In this document: one piece after another, positions 47,601 to 59,600 of the stretch
Numbering within the stretch: the first letter of the stretch is position 1
How the letters are laid out: every line of letters begins with the position of its first letter
From: Membranipora membranacea
Taxonomy: Eukaryota > Bryozoa > Gymnolaemata > Cheilostomatida > Membraniporidae
NCBI GenBank assembly: GCA_914767715.1
Contig: OU612066.1
Location: 19,070,283-19,134,282 of the forward strand
Length of the DNA: 64,000 nt
Reading direction: 5' to 3'
Position numbers and translations under genes: made by a program
Notes under the pieces: generated by a model
Told to the model about the DNA's origin: nothing
Database searches by the model: none
What the model saw: only the letters and a program-made list of their open reading frames with translations

Positions 47601-50600
47601 TCTGACTCAGTTTCTCGCTGCGAGTCTTTTGCCGCAAATATCGGGACGATCGGACCAAAATTGGCGAAGTTATAGCGAAAAAAGTCGTAAAATCGCGCGA
47701 AAGTGTTTATCTCACTGAGTTGAGCATCTTGGTGAAAAAAATGCGCATTTCGAAAAAACTTTCAAATTTCAAATTGAAACACTTATTCTGACTCAGTTTC
47801 TCGCTGCGAGTCTTTTGCCGCAAATATCGGGACGATCGGACCAAAATTGGCGAAGTTATAGCGAAAAAAGTCGTTAAAATCGCGCGGAAAGTGTTTATCT
47901 CACTGAGTTGAGCATCTTGGTGAAAAAAATGCGCATTTTGAAAAAACTTTCAAGTTTCAAATTGAAACACTTATTCTGACTCAGTTTCTTGCTGCGAGTC
48001 TTTTGCCGCAAATATCGGGACGATCGGACCAAAATTGGCGAAGTTATAGCGAAAAAAGTCGTAAAATCGCGCGAAAGTGTTTATCTCACTGAGTTGAGCA
48101 TCTTGGTGAAAAAAATGCGCATTTTGAAAAAACTTTCAAATTTCAAATTGAAACACTTATTCTGACTCAGTTTCTCGCTGCGAGTCTTTTGCCGCAAATA
48201 TCGGGACGATCGGACCAAAATTGGCGAAGTTATAGCGAAAAAAGTCGTAAAATCGCGCGAAAGTGTTTATCTCACTGAGTTGAGCATCTTGGTGAAAAAA
48301 ATGCGCATTTTGAAAAAACTTTCAAATTTCAAATTGAAACACTTATTCTGACTCAGTTTCTTGCTGCGAGTCTTTTGCCGCAAATATCGGGACGATCGGA
48401 CCAAAATTGGCGAAGTTATAGCGAAAAAAGTCGTAAAAATCGCGCGAAAGTGTTTATCTCACTGAGTTGAGCATCTTGGTGAAAAAAATGCGCATTTTGA
48501 AAAAACTTTCAATTTGAAATTGAAACACTTATTCTGACTCAGTTTCTCGCTGCGAGTCTTTTGCCGCAAATATCGGGACGATCGGACCAAAATTGGCGAA
48601 GTTATAGCGAAAAAAGTCGTAAAATCGCGCGAAAGTGTTTATCTCACTGAGTTGAGCATCTTGGTGAAAAAAATGCGCATTTTGAAAAAACTTTCAAATT
48701 TCAAATTGAAACACTTATTCTGACTCAGTTTCTCGCTGCGAGTCTTTTGCCGCAAATATCGGGACGATCGGACCAAAATTGGCGAAGTTATAGCGAAAAA
48801 AGTCGTAAAATCGCGCGAAAGTGTTTATCTCACTGAGTTGAGCATCTTGGTGAAAAAAATGCGCATTTTGAAAAAACTTTCAAATTTCAAATTGAAACAC
48901 TTATTCTGACTCAGTTTCTTGCTGCGAGTCTTTTGCCGCAAATATCGGGACGATCGGACCAAAATTGGCGAAGTTATAGCGAAAAAAGTCGTAAAATCGC
49001 GCGAAAGTGTTTATCTCACTGAGTTGAGCATCTTGGTGAAAAAAATGCGCATTTTGAAAAAACTTTCAAATTTCAAATTGAAACACTTATTCTGACTCAG
49101 TTTCTCGCTGCGAGTCTTTTGCCGCAAATATCGGGACGATCGGACCAAAATTGGCGAAGTTATAGCGAAAAAAAGTCGTAAAATCGCGCGAAAGTGTTTA
49201 TCTCACTGAGTTGAGCATCTTGGTGAAAAAAATGCGCATTTTGAAAAAACTTTCAAATTTCAAATTGAAACACTTATTCTGACTCAGTTTCTTGCTGCGA
49301 GTCTTTTGCCGCAAATATCGGGACGATCGGACCAAAATTGGCGAAGTTATAGCGAAAAAAGTCGTAAAATCGCGCGAAAGTGGTTTATCTCACTGAGGTT
49401 GAGCATCTTGGTGAAAAAATGCGCATTTTGAAAAAACTTTCAAATTTCAAATTGAAACACTTATTCTGACTCAGTTTCTCGCTGCGAGTCTTTTGCCGCA
49501 AATATCGGGACGATCGGACCAAAATTGGCGAAGTTATAGCGAAAAAAGTCGTAAAATCGCGCGAAAGTGTTTATCTCACTGAGTTGAGCATCTTGGTGAA
49601 AAAAATGCGCATTTCGAAAAAACTTTCAAATTTCAAATTGAAACACTTATTCTGACTCAGTTTCTCGCTGCGAGTCTTTTGCCGCAAATATCGGGACGAT
49701 CGGACCAAAATTGGCGAAGTTATAGCGAAAAAAGTCGTAAAATCGCGCCGAAAGTGTTTATCTCACTGAGTTGAGCATCTTGGTGAAAAAAATGCGCATT
49801 TGAAAAAACTTTCAAGTTTCAAATTGAAACACTTATTCTGACTCAGTTTCTCGCTGCGAGTCTTTTGCCGCAAATATCGGGACGATCGGACCAAAATTGG
49901 CGAAGTTATAGCGAAAAAAGTCGTAAAATCGCGCGAAAGTGTTTATCTCACTGAGTTGAGCATCTTGGTGAAAAAAATGCGCATTTTGAAAAAACTTTCA
50001 AATTTCAAATTGAAACACTTATTCTGACTCAGTTTCTTGCTGCGAGTCTTTTGCGCAAATATCGGGACGATCGGACCAAAATTGGCGAAGTTATAGCGAA
50101 AAAAGTCGTAAAATCGCGCGAAAGTGTTTATCTCACTGAGTTGAGCATCTTGGTGAAAAAAAATGCGCATTTTGAAAAAACTTTCAAATTTCAAATTGAA
50201 ACACTTATTCTGACTCAGTTTCTCGCTGCGAGTCTTTTGCCGGCAAATATCGGGACGATCGGACCAAAATTGGCGAAGTTATAGCGAAAAAAGTCGTAAA
50301 ATCGCGCGAAAGTGTTTATCTCACTGAGTTGAGCATCTTGGTGAAAAAAATGCGCATTTTGAAAAAACTTTCAAATTTCAAATTGAAACACTTATTCTGA
50401 CTCAGTTTCTTGCTGCGAGTCTTTTGCCGCAAATATCGGGCACGATCGGACCAAAATTTGGCGAAGTTATAGCGAAAAAAGTCGTAAAATCGCGCGAAAG
50501 TGTTTATCTCACTGAGTTGAGCATCTTGGTGAAAAAAATGCGCATTTTGAAAAACTTTCAAATTTCAAATTGAAACACTTATTCTGACTCAGTTTCTCGC

Positions 50601-53600
50601 TGCGAGTCTTTTGCCGCAAATATCGGGACGATCGGACCAAAATTGGCGAAGTTATAGCGAAAAAAGTCGTAAAATCGCGCGAAAGTGTTTATCTCACTGA
50701 GTTGAGCATCTTGGTGAAAAAAAATGCGCATTTCGAAAAAACTTTCAAATTTCAAATTGAAACACTTATTCTGACTCAGTTTCTCGCTGCGAGTCTTTTG
50801 CCGCAAATATCGGGACGATCGGACCAAAATTGGCGAAGTTTATAGCGAAAAAAGTCGTAAAAATCGCGGCGAAAGTGTTTATCTCACTGAGTTGAGCATC
50901 TTGGTGAAAAAAATGCGCATTTTGAAAAAACTTTCAAGTTTCAAATTGAAACACTTATTCTGACTCAGTTTCTTGCTGCGAGTCTTTTGCCGCAAATATC
51001 GGGACGATCGGACCAAAATTGGCGAAGTTATAGCGAAAAAAGTCGTAAAATCGCGCGAAAGTGTTTATCTCACTGAGTTGAGCATCTTGGTGAAAAAAAT
51101 GCGCATTTTGAAAAACTTTCAAATTTCAAATTGAAACACTTATTCTGACTCAGTTTCTTGCTGCGAGTCTTTTGCGCAAATATCGGGACGATCGGACCAA
51201 AATTGGCGAAGTTTATAGCGAAAAAAGTCGTAAAATCGCCGCGAAAGTGTTTATCTCACTGAGTTGAGCATCTTGGTGAAAAAAATGCGCATTTTGAAAA
51301 AACTTTCAAATTTCAAATTGAAACACTTATTCTGACTCAGTTTCTTGCTGCGAGTCTTTTGCCGCAAATATCGGGACGATCGGACCAAAATTGGCGAAGT
51401 TATAGCGAAAAAAGTCGTAAAATCGCGCGAAAGTGTTTATCTCACTGAGTTTGAGCATCTTGGTGAAAAAAATGCGCATTTTGAAAAAACTTTCAAATTT
51501 CAAATTGAAACACTTATTCTGACTCAGTTTTCTCGCTGCGAGTCTTTTGCCGCAAATATCGGGACGATCGGACCAAAATTGGCGAAGTTATAGCGAAAAA
51601 AGTCGTAAAATCGCAGCGAAAGTGTTTATCTCACTGAGTTGAGCATCTTGGTGAAAAAAATGCGCATTTTGAAAAAACTTTCAAATTTCAAATTGAAACA
51701 CTTATTCTGACTCAGTTTCTCGCTGCGAGTCTTTTGCCGCAAATATCGGGACGATCGGACCAAAATTGGCGAAGTTTATAGCGAAAAAAGTCGTAAAATC
51801 GCGCGAAAGTGTTTATCTCACTGAGTTGAGCATCTTGGTGAAAAAAAATGCGCATTTTGAAAAAACTTTCAAATTTCAAATTGAAACACTTATTCTGACT
51901 CAGTTTCTTGCTGCGAGTCTTTTGCCGCAAATATCGGGACGATCGGACCAAAATTGGCGAAGTTATAGCGAAAAAAAGTCGTAAAATCGCGCGAAAGTGT
52001 TTATCTCACTGAGTTGAGCATCTTGGTGAAAAAAATGCGCATTTCGAAAAAACTTTCAAATTTCAAATTGAAACACTTATTCTGACTCAGTTTTCTCGCT
52101 GCGAGTCTTTTGCCGCAAATATCTGGACGATCGGACCAAAATTGGCGAAGTTATAGCGAAAAAAGTCGTAAAATCGCGCGAAAGTGTTTATCTCACTGAG
52201 TTGAGCATCTTGGTGAAAAAAATGCGCATTTTTGAAAAAACTTTCAAATTTCAAATTGAAACACTTATTCTGACTCAGTTTCTTGCTGCGAGTCTTTTGC
52301 CGCAAATATCGGGACGATCGGACCAAAATTGGCGAAGTTATAGCGAAAAAAGTCGTAAAATCGCGCGAAAGTGTTTATCTCACTGAGTTGAGCATCTTGG
52401 TGAAAAAAATGCGCATTTTGAAAAAACTTCAAATTTCAAATTGAAACACTTATTCTGACTCAGTTTCTCGCTGCGAGTCTTTTGCCGCAAATATCGGGAC
52501 GATCGGACCAAAATTGGCGAAGTTATAGCGAAAAAAGTCGTAAAATCGCGCGAAAGTGTTTATCTCACTGAGTTGAGCATCTTGGTGAAAAAAATGCGCA
52601 TTTTGAAAAAACTTTCAAATTTCAATTGAAACACTTATTCTGACTCAGTTTCTTGCTGCGAGTCTTTTGCCGCAAATATCGGGACGATCGGACCAAAATT
52701 GGCGAAGTTATAGCGAAAAAAGTCGTAAAATCGCGCGAAAGTGTTTATCTCACTGAGTTGAGCATCTTGGTGAAAAAAATGCGCATTTTGAAAAAACTTT
52801 CAAATTTCAAATTGAAACACTTATTCTGACTCAGTTTCTCGCTGCGAGTCTTTTGCCGCAAATATCGGGACGATCGGACCAAAATTGGCGAAGTTATAGC
52901 GAAAAAAGTCGTAAAATCGCGCGAAAGTGTTTATCTCACTGAGTTGAGCATCTTGGTGAAAAAAATGCGCATTTTGAAAAAACTTTCAAATTTCAAATTG
53001 AAACACTTATTCTGACTCAGTTTCTTGCTGCGAGTCTTTTGCCGCAAATATCGGGACGATCGGACCAAAATTGGCGAAGTTATAGCGAAAAAAGTCGTAA
53101 AATCGCGCGAAAGTGTTTATCTCACTGAGTTGAGCATCTTGGTGAAAAAAATGCGCATTTTGAAAAAACTTTCAAATTTCAAATTGAAACACTTATTCTG
53201 ACTCAGTTTCTCGCTGCGAGTCTTTTGCCGCAAATATCGGGACGATCGGACCAAAATTGGCGAAGTTATAGCGAAAAAAGTCGTAAAATCGCGCGAAAGT
53301 GTTTATCTCACTGAGTTGAGCATCTTGGTGAAAAAAATGCGCATTTCGAAAAAACTTTCAAATTTCAAATTGAAACACTTATTCTGACTCAGTTTCTCGC
53401 TGCGAGTCTTTTGCCGCAAATATCGGGACGATCGGACCAAAATTGGCGAAGTTATAGCGAAAAAAGTCGTAAAATCGCGCGAAAGTGTTTATCTCACTGA
53501 GTTGAGCATCTTGGTGAAAAAAATGCGCATTTTGAAAAAACTTTCAAGTTTCAAATTGAAACACTTATTCTGACTCAGTTTCTTGCTGCGAGTCTTTTGC

Positions 53601-56600
53601 CGCAAATATCGGGACGATCGGACCAAAATTGGCGAAGTTATAGCGAAAAAAGTCGTAAAATCGCGCGAAAGTGTTTATCTCACTGAGTTGAGCATCTTGG
53701 TGAAAAAAATGCGCATTTTGAAAAAACTTTCAAATTTCAAATTGAAACACTTATTCTGACTCAGTTTCTCGCTGCGAGTCTTTTGCCGCAAATATCGGGA
53801 CGATCGGACCAAAATTGGCGAAGTTATAGCGAAAAAAGTCGTAAAATCGCGCGAAAGTGTTTATCTCACTGAGTTGAGCATCTTGGTGAAAAAAATGCGC
53901 ATTTTGAAAAAACTTTCAAATTTCAAATTGAAACACTTATTCTGACTCAGTTTCTCGCTGCGAGTCTTTTGCCGCAAATATCGGGACGATCGGACCAAAA
54001 TTGGCGAAGTTATAGCGAAAAAAGTCGTAAAATCGCGCGAAAGTGTTTATCTCACTGAGTTGAGCATCTTGGTGAAAAAAATGCGCATTTTGAAAAAACT
54101 TTCAAATTTCAAATTGAAACACTTATTCTGACTCAGTTTCTTGCTGCAAGTCTTTTGCCGCAAATATCGGGACGATCGGACCAAAATTGGCGAAGTTATA
54201 GCGAAAAAAGTCGTAAAATCGCGCGAAAGTGTTTATCTCACTGAGTTGAGCATCTTGGTGAAAAAAATGCGCATTTCGAAAAAACTTTCAAATTTCAAAT
54301 TGAAACACTTATTCTGACTCAGTTTCTCGCTGCGAGTCTTTTGCCGCAAATATCTGGACGATCGGACCAAAATTGGCGAAGTTATAGCGAAAAAAGTCGT
54401 AAAATCGCGCGAAAGTGTTTATCTCACTGAGTTGAGCATCTTGGTGAAAAAAATGCGCATTTTGAAAAAACTTTCAAATTTCAAATTGAAACACTTATTC
54501 TGACTCAGTTTCTTGCTGCGAGTCTTTTGCCGCAAATATCGGGACGATCGGACCAAAATTGGCGAAGTTATAGCGAAAAAAGTCGTAAAATCGCGCGAAA
54601 GTGTTTATCTCACTGAGTTGAGCATCTTGGTGAAAAAAATGCGCATTTTGAAAAAACTTTCAAATTTCAAATTGAAACACTTATTCTGACTCAGTTTCTC
54701 GCTGCGAGTCTTTTGCCGCAAATATCGGGACGATCGGACCAAAATTGGCGAAGTTATAGCGAAAAAAGTCGTAAAATCGCGCGAAAGTGTTTATCTCACT
54801 GAGTTGAGCATCTTGGTGAAAAAAATGCGCATTTCGAAAAAACTTTCAAATTTCAAATTGAAACACTTATTCTGACTCAGTTTCTCGCTGCGAGTCTTTT
54901 GCCGCAAATATCGGGACGATCGGACCAAAATTGGCGAAGTTATAGCGAAAAAAGTCGTAAAATCGCGCGAAAGTGTTTATCTCACTGAGTTGAGCATCTT
55001 GGTGAAAAAAATGCGCATTTTGAAAAAACTTTCAAGTTTCAAATTGAAACACTTATTCTGACTCAGTTTCTTGCTGCGAGTCTTTTGCCGCAAATATCGG
55101 GACGATCGGACCAAAATTGGCGAAGTTATAGCGAAAAAAGTCGTAAAATCGCGCGAAAGTGTTTATCTCACTGAGTTGAGCATCTTGGTGAAAAAAATGC
55201 GCATTTTGAAAAAACTTTCAAGTTTCAAATTGAAACACTTATTCTGACTCAGTTTCTCGCTGCGAGTCTTTTGCCGCAAATATCGGGACGATCGGACCAA
55301 AATTGGCGAAGTTATAGCGAAAAAAGTCGTAAAATCGCGCGAAAGTGTTTATCTCACTGAGTTGAGCATCTTGGTGAAAAAAATGCGCATTTTGAAAAAA
55401 CTTTCAAATTTCAAATTGAAACACTTATTCTGACTCAGTTTCTTGCTGCGAGTCTTTTGCCGCAAATATCGGGACGATCGGACCAAAATTGGCGAAGTTA
55501 TAGCGAAAAAAGTCGTAAAATCGCGCGAAAGTGTTTATCTCACTGAGTTGAGCATCTTGGTGAAAAAAATGCGCATTTTGAAAAAACTTTCAAATTTCAA
55601 ATTGAAACACTTATTCTGACTCAGTTTCTCGCTGCGAGTCTTTTGCCGCAAATATCGGGACGATCGGACCAAAATTGGCGAAGTTATAGCGAAAAAAGTC
55701 GTAAAATCGCGCGAAAGTGTTATCTCACTGAGTTGAGCATCTTGGTGAAAAAAATGCGCATTTTGAAAAAACTTTCAAGTTTCAAATTGAAACACTTATT
55801 CTGACTCAGTTTCTTGCTGCGAGTCTTTTGCCGCAAATATCGGGACGATCGGACCAAAATTGGCGAAGTTATAGCGAAAAAAGTCGTAAAATCGCGCGAA
55901 AGTGTTTATCTCACTGAGTTGAGCATCTTGGTGAAAAAAATGCGCATTTTGAAAAAACTTTCAAATTTCAAATTGAAACACTTATTCTGACTCAGTTTCT
56001 CGCTGCGAGTCTTTTGCCGCAAATATCGGGACGATCGGACCAAAATTGGCGAAGTTATAGCGAAAAAAGTCGTAAAATCGCGCGAAAGTGTTTATCTCAC
56101 TGAGTTGAGCATCTTGGTGAAAAAAATGCGCATTTTGAAAAAACTTTCAAGTTTCAAATTGAAACACTTATTCTGACTCAGTTTCTTGCTGCGAGTCTTT
56201 TGCCGCAAATATCGGGACGATCGGACCAAAATTGGCGAAGTTATAGCGAAAAAAGTCGTAAAATCGCGCGAAAGTGTTTATCTCACTGAGTTGAGCATCT
56301 TGGTGAAAAAAATGCGCATTTTGAAAAAACTTTCAAATTTCAAATTGAAACACTTATTCTGACTCAGTTTCTCGCTGCGAGTCTTTTGCCGCAAATATCG
56401 GGACGATCGGACCAAAATTGGCGAAGTTATAGCGAAAAAAGTCGTAAAATCGCGCGAAAGTGTTTATCTCACTGAGTTGAGCATCTTGGTGAAAAAAATG
56501 CGCATTTTGAAAAAACTTTCAAGTTTCAAATTGAAACACTTATTCTGACTCAGTTTCTCGCTGCGAGTCTTTTGCCGCAAATATCGGGACGATCGGACCA

Positions 56601-59600
56601 AAATTGGCGAAGTTATAGCGAAAAAAGTCGTAAAATCGCGCGAAAGTGTTTATCTCACTGAGTTGAGCATCTTGGTGAAAAAAATGCGCATTTTGAAAAA
56701 ACTTTCAAATTTCAAATTGAAACACTTATTCTGACTCAGTTTCTTGCTGCGAGTCTTTTGCCGCAAATATCGGGACGATCGGACCAAAATTGGCGAAGTT
56801 ATAGCGAAAAAAGTCGTAAAATCGCGCGAAAGTGTTTATCTCACTGAGTTGAGCATCTTGGTGAAAAAAATGCGCATTTTGAAAAAACTTTCAAATTTCA
56901 AATTGAAACACTTATTCTGACTCAGTTTCTCGCTGCGAGTCTTTTGCCGCAAATATCGGGACGATCGGACCAAAATTGGCGAAGTTATAGCGAAAAAAGT
57001 CGTAAAATCGCGCGAAAGTGTTTATCTCACTGAGTTGAGCATCTTGGTGAAAAAAATGCGCATTTTGAAAAAACTTTCAAATTTCAAATTGAAACACTTA
57101 TTCTGACTCAGTTTCTTGCTGCGAGTCTTTTGCCGCAAATATCGGGACGATCGGACCAAAATTGGCGAAGTTATAGCGAAAAAAGTCGTAAAATCGCGCG
57201 AAAGTGTTTATCTCACTGAGTTGAGCATCTTGGTGAAAAAAAATGCGCATTTTGAAAAAACTTTCAAATTTCAAATTGAAACACTTATTCTGACTCAGTT
57301 TCTCGCTGCGAGTCTTTTGCCGCAAATATCGGGACGATCGGACCAAAATTGGCGAAGTTATAGCGAAAAAAGTCGTAAAATCGCGCGAAAGTGTTTATCT
57401 CACTGAGTTGAGCATCTTGGTGAAAAAAATGCGCATTTCGAAAAAACTTTCAAATTTCAAATTGAAACACTTATTCTGACTCAGTTTCTTGCTGCGAGTC
57501 TTTTGCCGCAAATATCGGGACGATCGGACCAAAATTGGCGAAGTTATAGCGAAAAAAGTCGTAAAATCGCGCGAAAGTGTTTATCTCACTGAGTTGAGCA
57601 TCTTGGTGAAAAAAATGCGCATTTTGAAAAAACTTTCAAATTTCAAATTGAAACACTTATTCTGACTCAGTTTCTCGCTGCGAGTCTTTTGCCGCAAATA
57701 TCGGGACGATCGGACCAAAATTGGCGAAGTTATAGCGAAAAAAGTCGTAAAATCGCGCGAAAGTGTTTATCTCACTGAGTTGAGCATCTTGGTGAAAAAA
57801 ATGCGCATTTTGAAAAAACTTTCAAATTTCAAATTGAAACACTTATTCTGACTCAGTTTCTTGCTGCGAGTCTTTTGCCGCAAATATCGGGACGATCGGA
57901 CCAAAATTGGCGAAGTTATAGCGAAAAAAGTCGTAAAATCGCGCGAAAGTGTTTATCTCACTGAGTTGAGCATCTTGGTGAAAAAAATGCGCATTTCGAA
58001 AAAACTTTCAAATTTCAAATTGAAACACTTATTCTGACTCAGTTTCTCGCTGCGAGTCTTTTGCCGCAAATATCGGGACGATCGGACCAAAATTGGCGAA
58101 GTTATAGCGAAAAAAGTCGTAAAATCGCGCGAAAGTGTTTATCTCACTGAGTTGAGCATCTTGGTGAAAAAAATGCGCATTTTGAAAAAACTTTCAAGTT
58201 TCAAATTGAAACACTTATTCTGACTCAGTTTCTCGCTGCGAGTCTTTTGCCGCAAATATCGGGACGATCGGACCAAAATTGGCGAAGTTATAGCGAAAAA
58301 AGTCGTAAAATCGCGCGAAAGTGTTTATCTCACTGAGTTGAGCATCTTGGTGAAAAAAATGCGCATTTTGAAAAAACTTTCAAATTTCAAATTGAAACAC
58401 TTATTCTGACTCAGTTTCTTGCTGCGAGTCTTTTGCCGCAAATATCGGGACGATCGGACCAAAATTGGCGAAGTTATAGCGAAAAAAGTCGTAAAATCGC
58501 GCGAAAGTGTTTATCTCACTGAGTTGAGCATCTTGGTGAAAAAAATGCGCATTTTGAAAAAACTTTCAAATTTCAAATTGAAACACTTATTCTGACTCAG
58601 TTTCTCGCTGCGAGTCTTTTGCCGCAAATATCGGGACGATCGGACCAAAATTGGCGAAGTTATAGCGAAAAAAGTCGTAAAATCGCGCGAAAGTGTTTAT
58701 CTCACTGAGTTGAGCATCTTGGTGAAAAAAATGCGCATTTTGAAAAAACTTTCAAATTTCAAATTGAAACACTTATTCTGACTCAGTTTCTTGCTGCGAG
58801 TCTTTTGCCGCAAATATCGGGACGATCGGACCAAAATTGGCGAAGTTATAGCGAAAAAAGTCGTAAAATCGCGCGAAAGTGTTTATCTCACTGAGTTGAG
58901 CATCTTGGTGAAAAAAATGCGCATTTTGAAAAAACTTTCAAATTTCAAATTGAAACACTTATTCTGACTCAGTTTCTCGCTGCGAGTCTTTTGCCGCAAA
59001 TATCGGGACGATCGGACCAAAATTGGCGAAGTTATAGCGAAAAAAGTCGTAAAATCGCGCGAAAGTGTTTATCTCACTGAGTTGAGCATCTTGGTGAAAA
59101 AAATGCGCATTTTGAAAAAACTTTCAAATTTCAAATTGAAACACTTATTCTGACTCAGTTTCTCGCTGCGAGTCTTTTGCCGCAAATATCGGGACGATCG
59201 GACCAAAATTGGCGAAGTTATAGCGAAAAAAGTCGTAAAATCGCGCGAAAGTGTTTATCTCACTGAGTTGAGCATCTTGGTGAAAAAAATGCGCATTTTG
59301 AAAAAACTTTCAAATTTCAAATTGAAACACTTATTCTGACTCAGTTTCTTGCTGCGAGTCTTTTGCCGCAAATATCGGGACGATCGGACCAAAATTGGCG
59401 AAGTTATAGCGAAAAAAGTCGTAAAATCGCGCGAAAGTGTTTATCTCACTGAGTTGAGCATCTTGGTGAAAAAAATGCGCATTTTGAAAAAACTTTCAAA
59501 TTTCAAATTGAAACACTTATTCTGACTCAGTTTCTCGCTGCGAGTCTTTTGCCGCAAATATCGGGACGATCGGACCAAAATTGGCGAAGTTATAGCGAAA

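Noticed and set aside
10300-57406. Dozens of 61-115-codon open frames on both strands across the array
   Set aside because: All are the same few frames of the same monomer, differing only through variants or one-base indels. None has gene-like context.
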